From assembly GCF_947499295.1 (NCBI RefSeq), contig NZ_CANMNP010000023.1:1-61270 (forward strand): a stretch of 61,270 nt of DNA, in the 5' to 3' direction. Positions 32,819 through 42,922 of the stretch are shown piece by piece (within the stretch, counting starts at the first letter, position 1; the number at the start of each line of letters is the position of its first letter). The notes beneath the pieces were generated by a model that was given only the letters and a program-made list of their open reading frames with translations, did not search any database and had not been told where the DNA came from. Source of the stretch: an uncultured Roseibium sp. GTDB taxonomy: Bacteria > Pseudomonadota > Alphaproteobacteria > Rhizobiales > Stappiaceae. Both the position numbers and the translations under genes were made by a program.

Positions 32819-35440
32819 ATGGCAACGGAACGGTACAACGCGCGCGAAGTCGAAGCGCGCTGGCAAAAGGTCTGGAACGACAAGGATGTGTTCGTCACGC
32901 ATAACGACGACCTGCGCGACAAATATTATGTCCTAGAAATGTTCCCCTATCCGTCCGGCCGCATTCACATGGGCCATGTGCGCAATTACGCCATGGGAGA
33001 CGTCGTCGCCCGCTACAAGCGTGCGAAAGGCTTTAATGTTCTGCACCCGATGGGATGGGACGCCTTTGGCATGCCTGCAGAAAACGCAGCCATGCAGAAC
33101 AAGGTTCATCCAAAAGATTGGACCTACGAAAACATTGCCACGATGCGCGACCAGCTCAAGATCATGGGTCTTTCGCTCGACTGGAGCCGAGAATTTGCGA
33201 CCTGTGATGTGGCGTATTACACGCAGCAGCAGCGCTTGTTCCTGAGGTTCCTGGAAGCAGGTCTCGTTTACCGCAAGAACGCCAAGGTCAATTGGGATCC
33301 CGTCGATATGACGGTACTGGCGAACGAGCAGGTGATCGATGGCCGCGGCTGGAGATCGGGTGCGCTGGTTGAGCAGCGGGAGCTGACCCAATGGTTCTTC
33401 AAGATCTCTGATTTTTCGGAAGATCTGTTGGAGGCGATCGACACGCTTGACCGCTGGCCGGACAAGGTTCGCCTGATGCAGAAGAACTGGATCGGCCGTT
33501 CGGAAGGCCTTCGTGTGCGCTTTGAATTCACCGATGCAGCGCCAACAGGCGACAAGACGCTGGAGATTTTCACCACACGGCCTGACACCTTGTATGGGGC
33601 GTCGTTCATGGGGCTTTCGCCCGATCATCCGATCTCGTTGAAGGTGGCCGAAGGCAATCCGGAGCTGCAGGCATTCATCGAGGAATGCCGCAGGGTCGGA
33701 ACTTCGGAAGAAGCCATTGAAAAAGCGGAGAAGAAGGGGATTGATACCGGCCTTCGGGTCAAGCATCCCCTGGACGCGTCTTTGGAGTTGCCGGTCTATG
33801 TCGCCAACTTCATTTTGATGGACTACGGAACCGGCGCCATTTTTGCCTGCCCGGCACACGATCAACGCGATCTGGATTTTGCGCGCAAATATGAGCTGCC
33901 GGTCAAACCGGTCGTCTTGCCGAAGGATGCAGACCCGGCAAGTTTTGATGTCGGCAACGAGGCCTTCACCGATGAGGGCACGATCTTCAATTCGGACTTT
34001 CTGAACGGTCTTTCAATTGCAGACGCCAAGGAAGCGGTTGCGAAACGACTGGAGACGGACATCGTTGACGGATCGCCTCAGGCAGAGCGTCAGGTCAACT
34101 TCCGCCTGCGCGACTGGGGCATTTCACGCCAGCGGTATTGGGGGTGTCCGATCCCGGTCATCCACTGTGACGACTGCGGTGTCGTACCGGAAAAGAATGA
34201 AAACCTGCCTGTTCAGTTGCCGGACGACATCAATTTCGACAAGCCGGGCAATCCACTGGATCGACATGCGACCTGGCGCGATACCTCCTGTCCGAAATGC
34301 GGGAAACCGGCCAAGCGTGAAACCGACACGATGGATACCTTCGTCGACAGCTCCTGGTACTTCGCGCGGTTCACGGCGCCAGATTGCAGTGAGCCAACCG
34401 ACCCTGCTGCGGCGACTGGATGGTTGCCGGTCGATCAGTATATCGGCGGCATCGAACACGCGATTCTGCATTTGCTTTATTCGCGTTTCTTTACCCGTGC
34501 GATGCAAAAAGTTGGTGCGCTCGATCTGAAAGAGCCATTCAAGGGTCTCTTTACGCAAGGCATGGTCACGCACGAAACCTATCGTCTCGGTGAAGGTGCC
34601 AACGGACGCTGGATCGCTCCTGCGGAAATCAAGATCGAGGAAGTCGACGGTTCACGCCAGGCGACCCTGCTTGATACAGGGGACGAGGTTGTCATCGGCT
34701 CGATTGAAAAAATGTCGAAGTCCAAACGGAACACCGTCGATCCGACAGACATCATTGACACATACGGCGCGGATACGGCCCGCTGGTTCATGCTGTCTGA
34801 CAGTCCTCCGGAGCGTGATGTCATCTGGACAGAAGACGGAGTTCAGGGTGCATGGCGCTTTGTCCAGCGTGTCTGGCGTCTGATCGGCGAAATCTCGGAA
34901 GAGATCGAGCCTCGCGGCGGAACCGCGCCCGACGTGAGCGGAAAGGCGCTTGAGCTGCGCCGGACCAGTCACAAGACACTGGCCGCCGTTTCGAACGACC
35001 TGGAAGGCCTCGGCTTCAACCGGGCGGTTGCCCGTCTCTATGAGCTGGTCAACACGATCAGCAAAACCTTCAACGACGGTGATGCCGATGGAGGAGCGCG
35101 TTACGCAATCCGGGAAGCTGCCGATTTCCTGGTCCAGATGATGGCGCCCATGATGCCGCATCTGGCGGAAGAGTGCTGGTCTGCGCTTGGCCATGACAAC
35201 CTGATTTCCGAGGCCAAATGGCCGGAACCGGAGAGTGAGCTGTTGGTTGAAGACAGTGTCACATATCCGATCCAGGTGAATGGCAAACGGCGTGGCGAAC
35301 TGACGATTGCAAAAGACGCTTCCAAAGAAGAGGTCGAAGCGGCTACTCTGGCGCTTGAGTTCGTTCGCAGGGCTTTGGACGGAAATTCGCCGAAGAAGCT
35401 CATTGTTGTGCCGCAAAGGATCGTAAATGTCGTTGTTTGA
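32819..35440 (+). CDS. leuS: Leucyl-tRNA synthetase
   Basis: Predicted protein of 873 residues, started at ATG 32819 (a TTG precedes it directly). Class Ia marks: the HIGH-type motif PYPSGRIHMGHVRNY near residue 43, and KMSKSKRNTVDP near residue 632. The editing (CP1) domain includes TTRPDTLYGASFM, and a zinc-type insertion reads CDDCGVVP and CPKCGKPAK. It charges tRNA-Leu in the cytoplasm. The stop overlaps the next gene (lptE) by 14 bases, so leuS, lptE and holA are probably one operon. Confidence 0.98.
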   Translation: MATERYNAREVEARWQKVWNDKDVFVTHNDDLRDKYYVLEMFPYPSGRIHMGHVRNYAMGDVVARYKRAKGFNVLHPMGWDAFGMPAENAAMQNKVHPKDWTYENIATMRDQLKIMGLSLDWSREFATCDVAYYTQQQRLFLRFLEAGLVYRKNAKVNWDPVDMTVLANEQVIDGRGWRSGALVEQRELTQWFFKISDFSEDLLEAIDTLDRWPDKVRLMQKNWIGRSEGLRVRFEFTDAAPTGDKTLEIFTTRPDTLYGASFMGLSPDHPISLKVAEGNPELQAFIEECRRVGTSEEAIEKAEKKGIDTGLRVKHPLDASLELPVYVANFILMDYGTGAIFACPAHDQRDLDFARKYELPVKPVVLPKDADPASFDVGNEAFTDEGTIFNSDFLNGLSIADAKEAVAKRLETDIVDGSPQAERQVNFRLRDWGISRQRYWGCPIPVIHCDDCGVVPEKNENLPVQLPDDINFDKPGNPLDRHATWRDTSCPKCGKPAKRETDTMDTFVDSSWYFARFTAPDCSEPTDPAAATGWLPVDQYIGGIEHAILHLLYSRFFTRAMQKVGALDLKEPFKGLFTQGMVTHETYRLGEGANGRWIAPAEIKIEEVDGSRQATLLDTGDEVVIGSIEKMSKSKRNTVDPTDIIDTYGADTARWFMLSDSPPERDVIWTEDGVQGAWRFVQRVWRLIGEISEEIEPRGGTAPDVSGKALELRRTSHKTLAAVSNDLEGLGFNRAVARLYELVNTISKTFNDGDADGGARYAIREAADFLVQMMAPMMPHLAEECWSALGHDNLISEAKWPEPESELLVEDSVTYPIQVNGKRRGELTIAKDASKEEVEAATLALEFVRRALDGNSPKKLIVVPQRIVNVVV

Positions 35441-36002
35441 CAACACCTTCGAGAAGAGAGCCGTTTGGCGGCGCGGTGCACTTTGCGTTGGATTTGCAGC
35501 AGCGGTCCTGGTGAGCGGGTGTCAGGTGCGCCCGCTTTACGGCACAAGCACCGGAGAATTCGGGTCGGTTTCGTCACCGGTCGCATCTGAAATGGCGGCC
35601 ATCGATCTGGCTTCGATCGATGCGCAATTTGCCAACAACGATGCCTCGCGCGTTCTTTACAACGAGCTGACCTACAGGTTTGAGCGCGGCGGCGACGCGC
35701 CGGCGAAGAAATACAGGCTGAAGGTGCTGATCGACGTCAGCAATTCTGAAGTAGGTGTGGAACGTTTTGCGGATGTTCCGTCCGCCTATAACACCACGAT
35801 GAATTCGACCTTCGTCCTGAGCGACCTGGCGACAGATGAAACGCTGATGTCGGGCCGGGCCTTCAAGACCGCTTCTTACGACTTTTCGGATCAACGGTTT
35901 GCCAACACGCGCGCCTACCGGGATGCCCAGGAACGGGTTGCCAAGTCGGTTGCCGATGACATAACAGCCCGTGTTGCAGGCTATTTTGCAAGCCAGCAAT
36001 AG
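35427..36002 (+). CDS. lptE: LPS-assembly lipoprotein LptE
   Basis: Predicted protein of 191 residues. The lipobox VLVSGC near residue 32 follows a hydrophobic stretch, and the mature chain begins QVRPLYG, typical of the alphaproteobacterial LptE/RlpB family. It plugs the LptD barrel that inserts lipopolysaccharide into the outer membrane. Its start lies inside the 3' end of leuS, and holA follows after 24 bases. This leuS-lptE-holA order is conserved in the group. Confidence 0.9.
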   Translation: MSLFDNTFEKRAVWRRGALCVGFAAAVLVSGCQVRPLYGTSTGEFGSVSSPVASEMAAIDLASIDAQFANNDASRVLYNELTYRFERGGDAPAKKYRLKVLIDVSNSEVGVERFADVPSAYNTTMNSTFVLSDLATDETLMSGRAFKTASYDFSDQRFANTRAYRDAQERVAKSVADDITARVAGYFASQQ

Positions 36003-36026
36003 TTTTCTGGCAGAGGTGTTCCGACC

Positions 36027-37067
36027 GTGACCGTTCTGAAAGCTGCGGAAATCGATCGGTTTGTTGCCAATCCACCTGACGCGGGCGGGGTCGTGCTCGT
36101 GTTCGGGCCTGACACCGGACTGGTCTCCGAGCGGGCAACGCGGCTTGTCAACAAAGCCTCTGAGGGGGATAGCGATCCTTTTAATCTGATCAAGATAGAC
36201 GCCGCGGACATCAGTGCAGACCCCAATCGGCTCATTGATGAAGTGCTGACGGTCCCGCTTTTCGGCGGTCGCCGGATCGTCTGGGTCAAGGACGCCAGCG
36301 GCAAAAACCTCAATCCGGCTGTTGAGCCGGTTCTCAAACTGGATGATTGGCAGACCCTTGTTGTCCTCGAAGCCGGAGACATCAAGAAAGGGGCGGGGCT
36401 CAGGAAACTTGTCGAGACACACAAGCGTGCTATCGCCTTGCCGTGCTATGCGGACAGCGATCGTGGCATCGATCATTTGATCGACGAGGAAACCCGCGAA
36501 GCCGGTCTCTCCATCACGCGGGAAGCGCGCGCCTCTCTGCATAGTCTGCTGGGGGGCGACCGGATGGCAAGCCGGGGGGAGCTAAAGAAGCTCTGCCTAT
36601 ATGCACTCCACAAAGGCCGCATCGACAGTGAAGACATTGAGGCCATTATCGGTGATGCCTCCGCGTTCGAAACATCAGAACTGATCGATGCTGCCGCTGC
36701 CGGCGATCTTGCCTTGCTGGATCATGGTCTTGAGCGTTTGGCCGAGGCAGGATCGAAAGCGTCCGTCATTGCCAATCAGGCACTCAAGCATTTTCAGCAA
36801 TTGCACCGTATGCGTATCGATGTGGACCAGGGCAAAAGTGCACAGGCCGTCATTGATGGCCAGCGCCCCCCTATTTTTTTCAGTCGCAAGCCGAAATTTT
36901 CGCAACAATTGCGGATCTGGGCGCTGAAGGACCTTGAAAAAGCGATGGACATTCTGAGCGAAGCGACACGGATCTCCAGGCTGAACGATCCACTTGGTGT
37001 GCCGGTTCTGTCCGAAGCGCTCTTGAAACTCGGGCGCGCGGCAAGGGCCAGAAACCAACGGCGTTGA
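36027..37067 (+). CDS. holA: DNA polymerase III subunit delta
   Basis: Predicted protein of 346 residues with a GTG start. Family features are VVLVFGPDTGLVSERATRLV at the N-terminus, LFGGRRIVWVKDA, AIALPCYADSDRG and the C-terminal clamp-loader collar region (ASVIANQALKHFQQLHRMRI, in pieces). Delta opens the beta sliding clamp as part of the clamp loader. It is the last gene of the leuS-lptE-holA unit. Confidence 0.95.
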   Translation: MTVLKAAEIDRFVANPPDAGGVVLVFGPDTGLVSERATRLVNKASEGDSDPFNLIKIDAADISADPNRLIDEVLTVPLFGGRRIVWVKDASGKNLNPAVEPVLKLDDWQTLVVLEAGDIKKGAGLRKLVETHKRAIALPCYADSDRGIDHLIDEETREAGLSITREARASLHSLLGGDRMASRGELKKLCLYALHKGRIDSEDIEAIIGDASAFETSELIDAAAAGDLALLDHGLERLAEAGSKASVIANQALKHFQQLHRMRIDVDQGKSAQAVIDGQRPPIFFSRKPKFSQQLRIWALKDLEKAMDILSEATRISRLNDPLGVPVLSEALLKLGRAARARNQRR

Positions 37068-37197
37068 ACGGGCGCTTTTTTGGATGCGTCTGTGCATTGG
37101 TTGAGTGCAGAGACCGGCTTGGCACATCGTCGTACTTGCTAGTGTGCGCTGCAATAGGGTTTATTCCCGTGCAGAACACAGAAATCGGGAGGCGCAG

Positions 37198-38250
37198 GTG
37201 AGCAAAACCAATCGCGGCAATTTTTTCGAAGATTTTAAGGTCGGACAAGTGATCCGCCACGCAACGCCGCGCACTGTTACCAGTGGTGATCAGACGCTCT
37301 ATACAGCGCTTTACGGCTCCCGGTTCGCAGTCCAGTCTTCCGATGCCTTTGCCAAGTCGCTAGGCTATGCGCAGGCGCCGGTCGATGATTTCCTGACATT
37401 CCACATTGTCTTTGGCAAAACCGTTCCGGACATCTCGCTCAATGCAGTTGCCAATCTGGGTTATGCGGGCGGACGTTTTCTGGCTCCTGTTTATCCGGGA
37501 GACACAATCTCAACCATTTCGGAAGTCATCGGGAAGAAAGAAAATTCCAACCGGAAAACGGGCGTCGTTTATGTGCGGTCCACCGGGTACACTTCCACTG
37601 GAACAGAGGTTCTGGACTACGTTCGCTGGGTGATGGTCACCAAGCGGGATGCAGGCAGTCCCGCACCCGAGGCCGTCGTGCCCGAATTGCCTGCAGTGTT
37701 GGATCCGCAGTCGCTTGGAACCGCTGTGCCGCTGCTTGATGCAGCTAACTGGGACAACGATCTATCGGGGTCGGGCTTCCGCTTTGACGACTATGAAGTC
37801 GGCGAAAAAATCGATCATGTCGATGGAATGACCGTTGAGGAAGCCGAGCATCAGATGGCAACTCGGCTTTACCAGAACACGGCCAAGGTGCATTTCAACC
37901 TGCATACGGAAGCCCACAACAGGTTCGGTCACAGGCTGGTCTACGGAGGGCACGTGATTTCGATCGCTCGAGCACTGTCCTTCAATGGCCTTGCCAATGC
38001 ATTCCACATCAGTGGCATCAACGGCGGTCGTCATGTCGGGCCGCTTGGGGCAGGTGACACGGTCTATGCCTGGTCCGAAGTACTGGATAAGTCGGATATC
38101 GACGGACGGACTGATGTTGGTGCCTTGCGCCTTCGCCTTGTTGCAACCAAAAACCGGTCTTGTGAAGACTTTCCCGACAAGACCGCTGACGGCAAATATC
38201 TGGATGAAGTGATCCTCGACTTCGACTACTGGGCCATGATGCCCAAATAA
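37198..38250 (+). CDS. mch: Mesaconyl-CoA hydratase-like double MaoC protein
   Basis: Predicted protein of 350 residues, started at GTG 37198 with GGAGGC 4 bases upstream. It holds two hot-dog (MaoC) modules, one at residues 1-160 and one at 190-340 (RFDDYEVGEKIDH; RLVYGGHVISIARAL). Length, start (NRGNFFEDFKVGQVIRHATPRT in pieces) and layout match mesaconyl-CoA (2-methylfumaryl-CoA) hydratase of the ethylmalonyl-CoA pathway in Rhodobacter. In that pathway it forms beta-methylmalyl-CoA during acetate or C1 growth. None of the other pathway genes is in this window, so the assignment rests on family resemblance. Confidence 0.8.
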   Translation: MSKTNRGNFFEDFKVGQVIRHATPRTVTSGDQTLYTALYGSRFAVQSSDAFAKSLGYAQAPVDDFLTFHIVFGKTVPDISLNAVANLGYAGGRFLAPVYPGDTISTISEVIGKKENSNRKTGVVYVRSTGYTSTGTEVLDYVRWVMVTKRDAGSPAPEAVVPELPAVLDPQSLGTAVPLLDAANWDNDLSGSGFRFDDYEVGEKIDHVDGMTVEEAEHQMATRLYQNTAKVHFNLHTEAHNRFGHRLVYGGHVISIARALSFNGLANAFHISGINGGRHVGPLGAGDTVYAWSEVLDKSDIDGRTDVGALRLRLVATKNRSCEDFPDKTADGKYLDEVILDFDYWAMMPK

Positions 38251-38364
38251 GGTCTGCCACTATGGTCTCCGGTCGTTTTGGAGATTGCCTGCGCCGGATT
38301 TGCCCTGGACAAGATGAGTTTCGATTGCCCACACTCCTGTGAAGACTATGGAGACGCATCAACC

Positions 38365-38967
38365 ATGAAAACCGTATCGTTCACGCAGATGAAAGACGGC
38401 ACGAAGCAGGACTATGACCTGCTGTCCGAGGCAGAAAAACCGTATCATGGCTTGACCGCTGACCGGATCTTCGCCGAACTTCGACGCCAGGGCGAAGACA
38501 CGCTTTCAGGCTACAAGATCACGCGGCTTGAACATGGGCTCCAGTCCGCGACTCGGGCGCGTCGGGAAGGTGCTGATATCGACTGGATTGCCGGCGCTTT
38601 GTTGCATGATGTTGGCGATGGATTGGCACCGCAGAACCACGATCGGTTTTCAGCCGAAGTCATCCGTCCATTTGTTCGTGACGAAGTGGCCTGGGTGGTC
38701 GAGCATCATGGGATCTTTCAAATGATCTATTATGCCCGTCACTATGGCTGGGATGAAAACGCGCGGGATCGTTTCAAGGACCACATGCATTTTCAAGCCT
38801 GTGCTGATTTCTGCGAACGCTGGGATCAGTGTTCATTCGACCCGGACTATGAATACGATCCACTAGAGAGTTTTGAACCTCTGGTTCGAGACGTGTTTGC
38901 ACGCAAGGCCTATGACCCGTCTGTCATTCAGATGGGCGTGTCGAAAGGATTGCCGCCTCTCAGTTGA
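38365..38967 (+). CDS. HD-domain protein related to PhnZ/TmpB-like oxygenases
   Basis: Predicted protein of 200 residues from ATG 38365. The HD pattern is seen as ITRLEHGLQSATRARREGAD, ALLHDVGDG and VEHHGIF. The spacing and the LEHxLQSA...GAD...ALLHDxGD signature resemble the mixed-valence di-iron HD oxygenases (PhnZ, TmpB, and the related inositol oxygenase) more than phosphohydrolases. An HD phosphohydrolase remains possible. Its substrate is unknown and no phosphonate genes are nearby. It follows mch by about 115 bases in the same direction. Confidence 0.8.
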   Translation: MKTVSFTQMKDGTKQDYDLLSEAEKPYHGLTADRIFAELRRQGEDTLSGYKITRLEHGLQSATRARREGADIDWIAGALLHDVGDGLAPQNHDRFSAEVIRPFVRDEVAWVVEHHGIFQMIYYARHYGWDENARDRFKDHMHFQACADFCERWDQCSFDPDYEYDPLESFEPLVRDVFARKAYDPSVIQMGVSKGLPPLS

Positions 38968-38996
38968 TCAGAGGTGACAATCCAAGGGTAGTGACG

Positions 38997-40259
38997 TCAG
39001 GGTTTGGAAGCTGGAACGACTTCCGTGCTGATTGCACCGACGCTGGCACCTTCATTCGAGGCTTTGGAGCCGAAGGGAACCCAACGCTTGAAGAAGCCGC
39101 CAACAGAACTGCCGCGACTGTCTTCCTGCGGAGCAAAGGCGGTTTCAACGGTAGATCCTGATGGAGCATCGGTCACCGGGGCCGCGGTGGCTGGTGCACT
39201 TGTGGATGCCGTTTGCTGCGCCGCTGTTGCGTCCGCATTTGCACCAGCTTCCGTTGCTGCGGTCTGCGTGGCTTCGTCGCCTCCCAGGACTTCCGCCAAG
39301 CGGTTGGAACGGTCTTCCCAACGCTTCTGACGCTCTTCACGTGCATCGTAGCGCGCTGCGAGTTGCTGGAATTTGGTGTTGTCTTTTTTCTGCTTAGAGG
39401 CAACCGCCGAGGCTATGCGCGGGCTCACCTGGTACTCGGGGCATTTGGCCGAAGCGCGGAAAGGTACGCCCTCAACAAGCGTGGTCGCATCGAAGACGTA
39501 TTTCTTTTCACAGACAGAAACTTGCGGCGGCACGTTGGCAACTTCGAAATGGTCGTACCCGGTCTTCAGCATTTTCCAGAAATCCAAATGCTCGCTGTCC
39601 CGGTGACGCGCCATGTTTTCCGGTGTCATGCGGAACGGATATGCCTGGACCTGGAACGAGCGCTGTCCACCTTTAAAGCTGTCGCGGGCGAGAGAATAGA
39701 TATCCTGTACCTGCTCGTCGGTCATGGCGTAGCAGCCACGGGAGGAGCAGGCTCCATGCACCATGAGGTGCGATCCCGTGCGTCCGTGAGACTGGTCATA
39801 CCGGTTTGGGTAGCCAAGATTGAAGGCCAGGTGATAACTGGAATTCGGGTTCATCAGCGCAGGCGTGATTTCGTAGAAGCCTTCTGGTGCCTGGCGGTCA
39901 CCTTCTTTGAATTTCGGACCGAGTTTGCCCGACCACTTGCAGATTTCGAAGTCTTCAAGAAGTTTGTATTTGCCTGACTTTGTCTGCTTCCAGACCTCGA
40001 GCTGAGACTCTTCCTTGAAGATCCGGATCATGATCGGTGATGTCGAACTCATGTTGAGATCGTTCATCTTGCGCTTGAGTGAAGCGCTGACCGGCAGATT
40101 GGCCTTGTTGGGACCGGCGCTGAATTCATCTGCCTGGCAAGCTGCGAGAAAACCTGCTGCGAGTATGACAGCCCCGAGCCTGACGGCCTTGCGACCCTTT
40201 CGGCGTTGCTCTGTCTGCAGCAGGGCTGCTGGCGATTTTAAAATACGCCGAAACACCAT
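38997..40259 (-). CDS. L,D-transpeptidase (YkuD) lipoprotein
   Basis: Predicted protein of 420 residues. A lipobox (GFLAAC, Cys at about residue 41) follows an N-terminal hydrophobic segment. The YkuD catalytic motif is GSHLMVHGACSSRGCYAMTD, with His and the nucleophilic Cys in SxGC. The C-terminal 130 residues are Ala/Thr-rich and low-complexity. The enzyme family links peptidoglycan stem peptides (3-3 links) or attaches outer-membrane proteins to peptidoglycan in the periplasm. The gene is convergent with the HD-domain gene. Confidence 0.9.
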   Translation of the reverse strand: MVFRRILKSPAALLQTEQRRKGRKAVRLGAVILAAGFLAACQADEFSAGPNKANLPVSASLKRKMNDLNMSSTSPIMIRIFKEESQLEVWKQTKSGKYKLLEDFEICKWSGKLGPKFKEGDRQAPEGFYEITPALMNPNSSYHLAFNLGYPNRYDQSHGRTGSHLMVHGACSSRGCYAMTDEQVQDIYSLARDSFKGGQRSFQVQAYPFRMTPENMARHRDSEHLDFWKMLKTGYDHFEVANVPPQVSVCEKKYVFDATTLVEGVPFRASAKCPEYQVSPRIASAVASKQKKDNTKFQQLAARYDAREERQKRWEDRSNRLAEVLGGDEATQTAATEAGANADATAAQQTASTSAPATAAPVTDAPSGSTVETAFAPQEDSRGSSVGGFFKRWVPFGSKASNEGASVGAISTEVVPASKP

Positions 40260-40498
40260 TATTACTATCCCAAACTTGTTGGAAAGCGTCCCAAACCTAG
40301 CGAAAGCCCTACGCGGTCAGGTCGCATTTCCTGCGTCTCGCCCCCGCGCAAAGGCTAGGGAATGATGGTTGACGATAGGTTACTGGACCGGAATTGCCTT
40401 CGCGATGCAAATTCCGGTGATCAGAACAACTTTTTCTCCAAATGAAAAACGTGCCCAACTTGGCTTGAATGAGGGTAAATTCTGGCCATAGCAAGGCG

Positions 40499-40519
40499 AA
40501 AGCGGCCGAAAGCCGCTTT
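40499..40519. terminator. Hairpin after accA
   Basis: AAAGCGGC (40499-40506) and GCCGCTTT (40512-40519) form a perfect 8-bp stem with a 5-base loop, about 50 bases past the accA stop. The T-rich arm ends give it terminator character on both strands. The surrounding 300-base spacer (40260-40566) also holds the promoter of the transpeptidase gene. Confidence 0.7.
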
Positions 40520-40566
40520 AAACCGAGTAAAATACTCACAATTTCAATGGAATGCCTGACGGCCTG

Positions 40567-41526
40567 TCAGCCGAGTGTTCGGCCAATGGAGATGAATTTC
40601 TCGCGGCGCTGCTTGCGTAATTCTTCAGCGGAAAGTTCCGCCATGCTTTTCAAAGCAGTCTCGATTGCCTTGCCGGTGTTGTCGATCACAATTTCGCGTG
40701 CTCTGTGCGCACCGCCGACAGGTTCGCCGATAATTTCGTCAATCACGCCCAATTGCCTGAGATCCTGAGCCGTGATTTTCAACGCTGTTGCAGCGTCCTG
40801 TGCCTTGGCGCTGTCGCGCCAGAGGATCGAAGCTGCACCTTCCGGCGAAATCACGGAGTAAATTGCATGTTCGAGCATCAGCACCCGGCTTGACGTTGCA
40901 ATCGCTATTGCACCGCCCGATCCGCCTTCCCCAACAACAACGGCAACGGAAGGGGTGCTGAGGCCAAGACCCTTGTCCGTCGATCTGGCTATGGCCTCAG
41001 ACTGACCGCGTTCTTCCGCGCCCCGGCCAGGATACGCACCGGACGTATCGACGAAACTCACCAGCGGCAAGCCGAAGCGTTCCGCCATTTCCATGACCCT
41101 TACGGCCTTGCGGTAACCTTCCGGGCGAACCATGCCGAAATTGTGCTTCAGGCGGGATTCCGTATCGTGGCCTTTTTCCTGCGCGAGCACCGCAACGGAC
41201 TGGCCGCGGAAACGACCGATCCCGGCAATCAGCGCGTGGTCTTCCGCGAATTTCCTATCTCCGGCGAGCGGAGTGAAATCCTCAATCAGTCCGGCGATAT
41301 AGTCGACAGCGTGTGGGCGGTCCGGGTGCCTGGCAACAAGTGTTTTCTGCCAGGGGGTCAGCTTGGTGTAGAGGTCCTGCAGCGTCTGCGACGATTTGGT
41401 TTTCAGCCGTTCGATTTCACTGTCGACATTGACTTCTTCACCGTCTTCAGCTGCGAGAGCCTTCAGTTCCTGGATCTTGCCTTCAATGTCTGCAACGGGC
41501 TTTTCGAATTCCAAATAGCTGTGCAT
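40567..41526 (-). CDS. accA: Acetyl-CoA carboxylase carboxyltransferase subunit alpha
   Basis: Predicted protein of 319 residues, the normal length. Features are YLEFEKPVADIEGKIQELKA at the start, RPHAVDYI, RNFGMVRPEGYRKA-type segment (HNFGMVRPEGYRKAVRVM) and SFVDTSGAYPGRGAEERGQ. With AccD it transfers CO2 from biotin to acetyl-CoA to give malonyl-CoA. It is transcribed alone and followed by a hairpin. Confidence 0.98.
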   Translation of the reverse strand: MHSYLEFEKPVADIEGKIQELKALAAEDGEEVNVDSEIERLKTKSSQTLQDLYTKLTPWQKTLVARHPDRPHAVDYIAGLIEDFTPLAGDRKFAEDHALIAGIGRFRGQSVAVLAQEKGHDTESRLKHNFGMVRPEGYRKAVRVMEMAERFGLPLVSFVDTSGAYPGRGAEERGQSEAIARSTDKGLGLSTPSVAVVVGEGGSGGAIAIATSSRVLMLEHAIYSVISPEGAASILWRDSAKAQDAATALKITAQDLRQLGVIDEIIGEPVGGAHRAREIVIDNTGKAIETALKSMAELSAEELRKQRREKFISIGRTLG

Positions 41527-41744
41527 TTACTCGGTTACCTGAACAAGCCGGCACCGCCTTAAAAATCGGTCGATCCGGAAATAATTGACGGGTCACGGCA
41601 TTCGCCATGTTGTCATAACGTGGAGGGCTGTAACAAGAGACGCAAGGGGGCGCAAGCCTCGGCTGTTGTTCCGGGCTCCGAATAGACCCTATTTCAAGAA
41701 GAAGCCTTGAATTGAACCGATTTGGTCTGCGATTCCGAACCGGA

Positions 41745-42653
41745 TCAGCGGCGCGCGGCCTGTTCCCTGCCAGCGCCGTCAACGCTCAGTTTTGTCGCTT
41801 CAACCACGAGCCGCCCGTTTTTAGTGTCCATGGAAATGCGATACGGGATCAAAACGTTGTCCCGCCCAAGCGGAGCGATCCAGATTTCCATGTTGGCGCG
41901 AGCCATGCGCTTGACCGATTCCTTCGAAGGACGGTGGCCTGCGATGGGAACCCAGCGGGCCTTGCAGACAACAACCGGCCCGTCATAGCCGCGTCCGGAA
42001 ACTTCCTTTGTTCCCTGGTAGCTCAGCTTGATGTCGAAACGGGTCCAGCCATCGAAAATCGGAAGCTTCCTGCTGCACGCTTTCGGGCCCAGACTGTCTT
42101 TTGCGCGTCCGACCGGCATCAGCGCTGCGCTCAGCGGGTCAATCGCGTTGCGTTTATGGCGCCGAGTGACCTTGATGCGCTCGGCGTTCGGTTTGAATTG
42201 CGGCGCAACGTCCGAGGAACGAATATGGCCTGAACCCTGGTTAAGCTTGACGTAGAAGTCGATGTTGGAAGCGTGGGAAGCCATACGGTACTTGGAGGGA
42301 ACAACCTTCGAGCCGACCAGCCATCCCGACGCTTCAGCGCCTCCTTTGCCGGTGGAGAACAGAGTTCCGATCCCGGCGGGTGCAAGGCTGACTTTGGCGG
42401 AATAGGCGTTGCCTTTCATGGCCAGCGAGAGCGTGCCCTTGCCGATCTTGAAGCCGGCAATCGAAATTGCATAAAGGCCGCCGATATTCGTTTTCTTGGC
42501 TTCTGCAGGTGTGACCAGCAGTGCACCAACAACCATCGGCAGGGCGACCAGCCGCCCGAGAGACGTCAAACCAAACACTTTAAAACCTCCGGCCTGCCAA
42601 AACGGCAGCAAATTGCGCCCCCGCGCCTTGAAGTGTTCCGCGACGGTAACCAT
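41745..42653 (-). CDS. DUF3108-family exported protein
   Basis: Predicted protein of 302 residues. A hydrophobic signal (LVALPMVVGALLVTPAEA, residues 35-53) suggests that the true start may be nearer to it. The mature part (IGGLYAISIAGFKIGKGTLSL; LVVEATKLSVDG) fits DUF3108, a beta-rich periplasmic family of unknown role. It is divergent from rpmB; the 270-base spacer holds both upstream regions. Confidence 0.8.
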   Translation of the reverse strand: MVTVAEHFKARGRNLLPFWQAGGFKVFGLTSLGRLVALPMVVGALLVTPAEAKKTNIGGLYAISIAGFKIGKGTLSLAMKGNAYSAKVSLAPAGIGTLFSTGKGGAEASGWLVGSKVVPSKYRMASHASNIDFYVKLNQGSGHIRSSDVAPQFKPNAERIKVTRRHKRNAIDPLSAALMPVGRAKDSLGPKACSRKLPIFDGWTRFDIKLSYQGTKEVSGRGYDGPVVVCKARWVPIAGHRPSKESVKRMARANMEIWIAPLGRDNVLIPYRISMDTKNGRLVVEATKLSVDGAGREQAARR

Positions 42654-42922
42654 AGCATGAAATCAGCGTGCAGAACGAAATCAATCATTCTAAATTATGG
42701 TAACTCACTGGTTAACGCTTGGCACTTCTGCGAATTAAGTCAGAGAAATTCCGCATTAGGCCTCAGATCTCTTGACCTGCGCGCGCGCTGCCATTATAGC
42801 GGAGCAACTTTTTCCGAGAAATGCCGGAGACGATGTCGCCGGACCTAAGGTCCGCGCCGGTTCCGGTTTGGACTTGCTGGGTTCCAAGTAACGGCCCAGC
42901 CACGAAAACAAAAGGTGATATC

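Noticed and set aside
35574..36542. Minus-strand ORF of 322 codons over lptE and holA
   Set aside because: Shadow of two genuine plus-strand genes.
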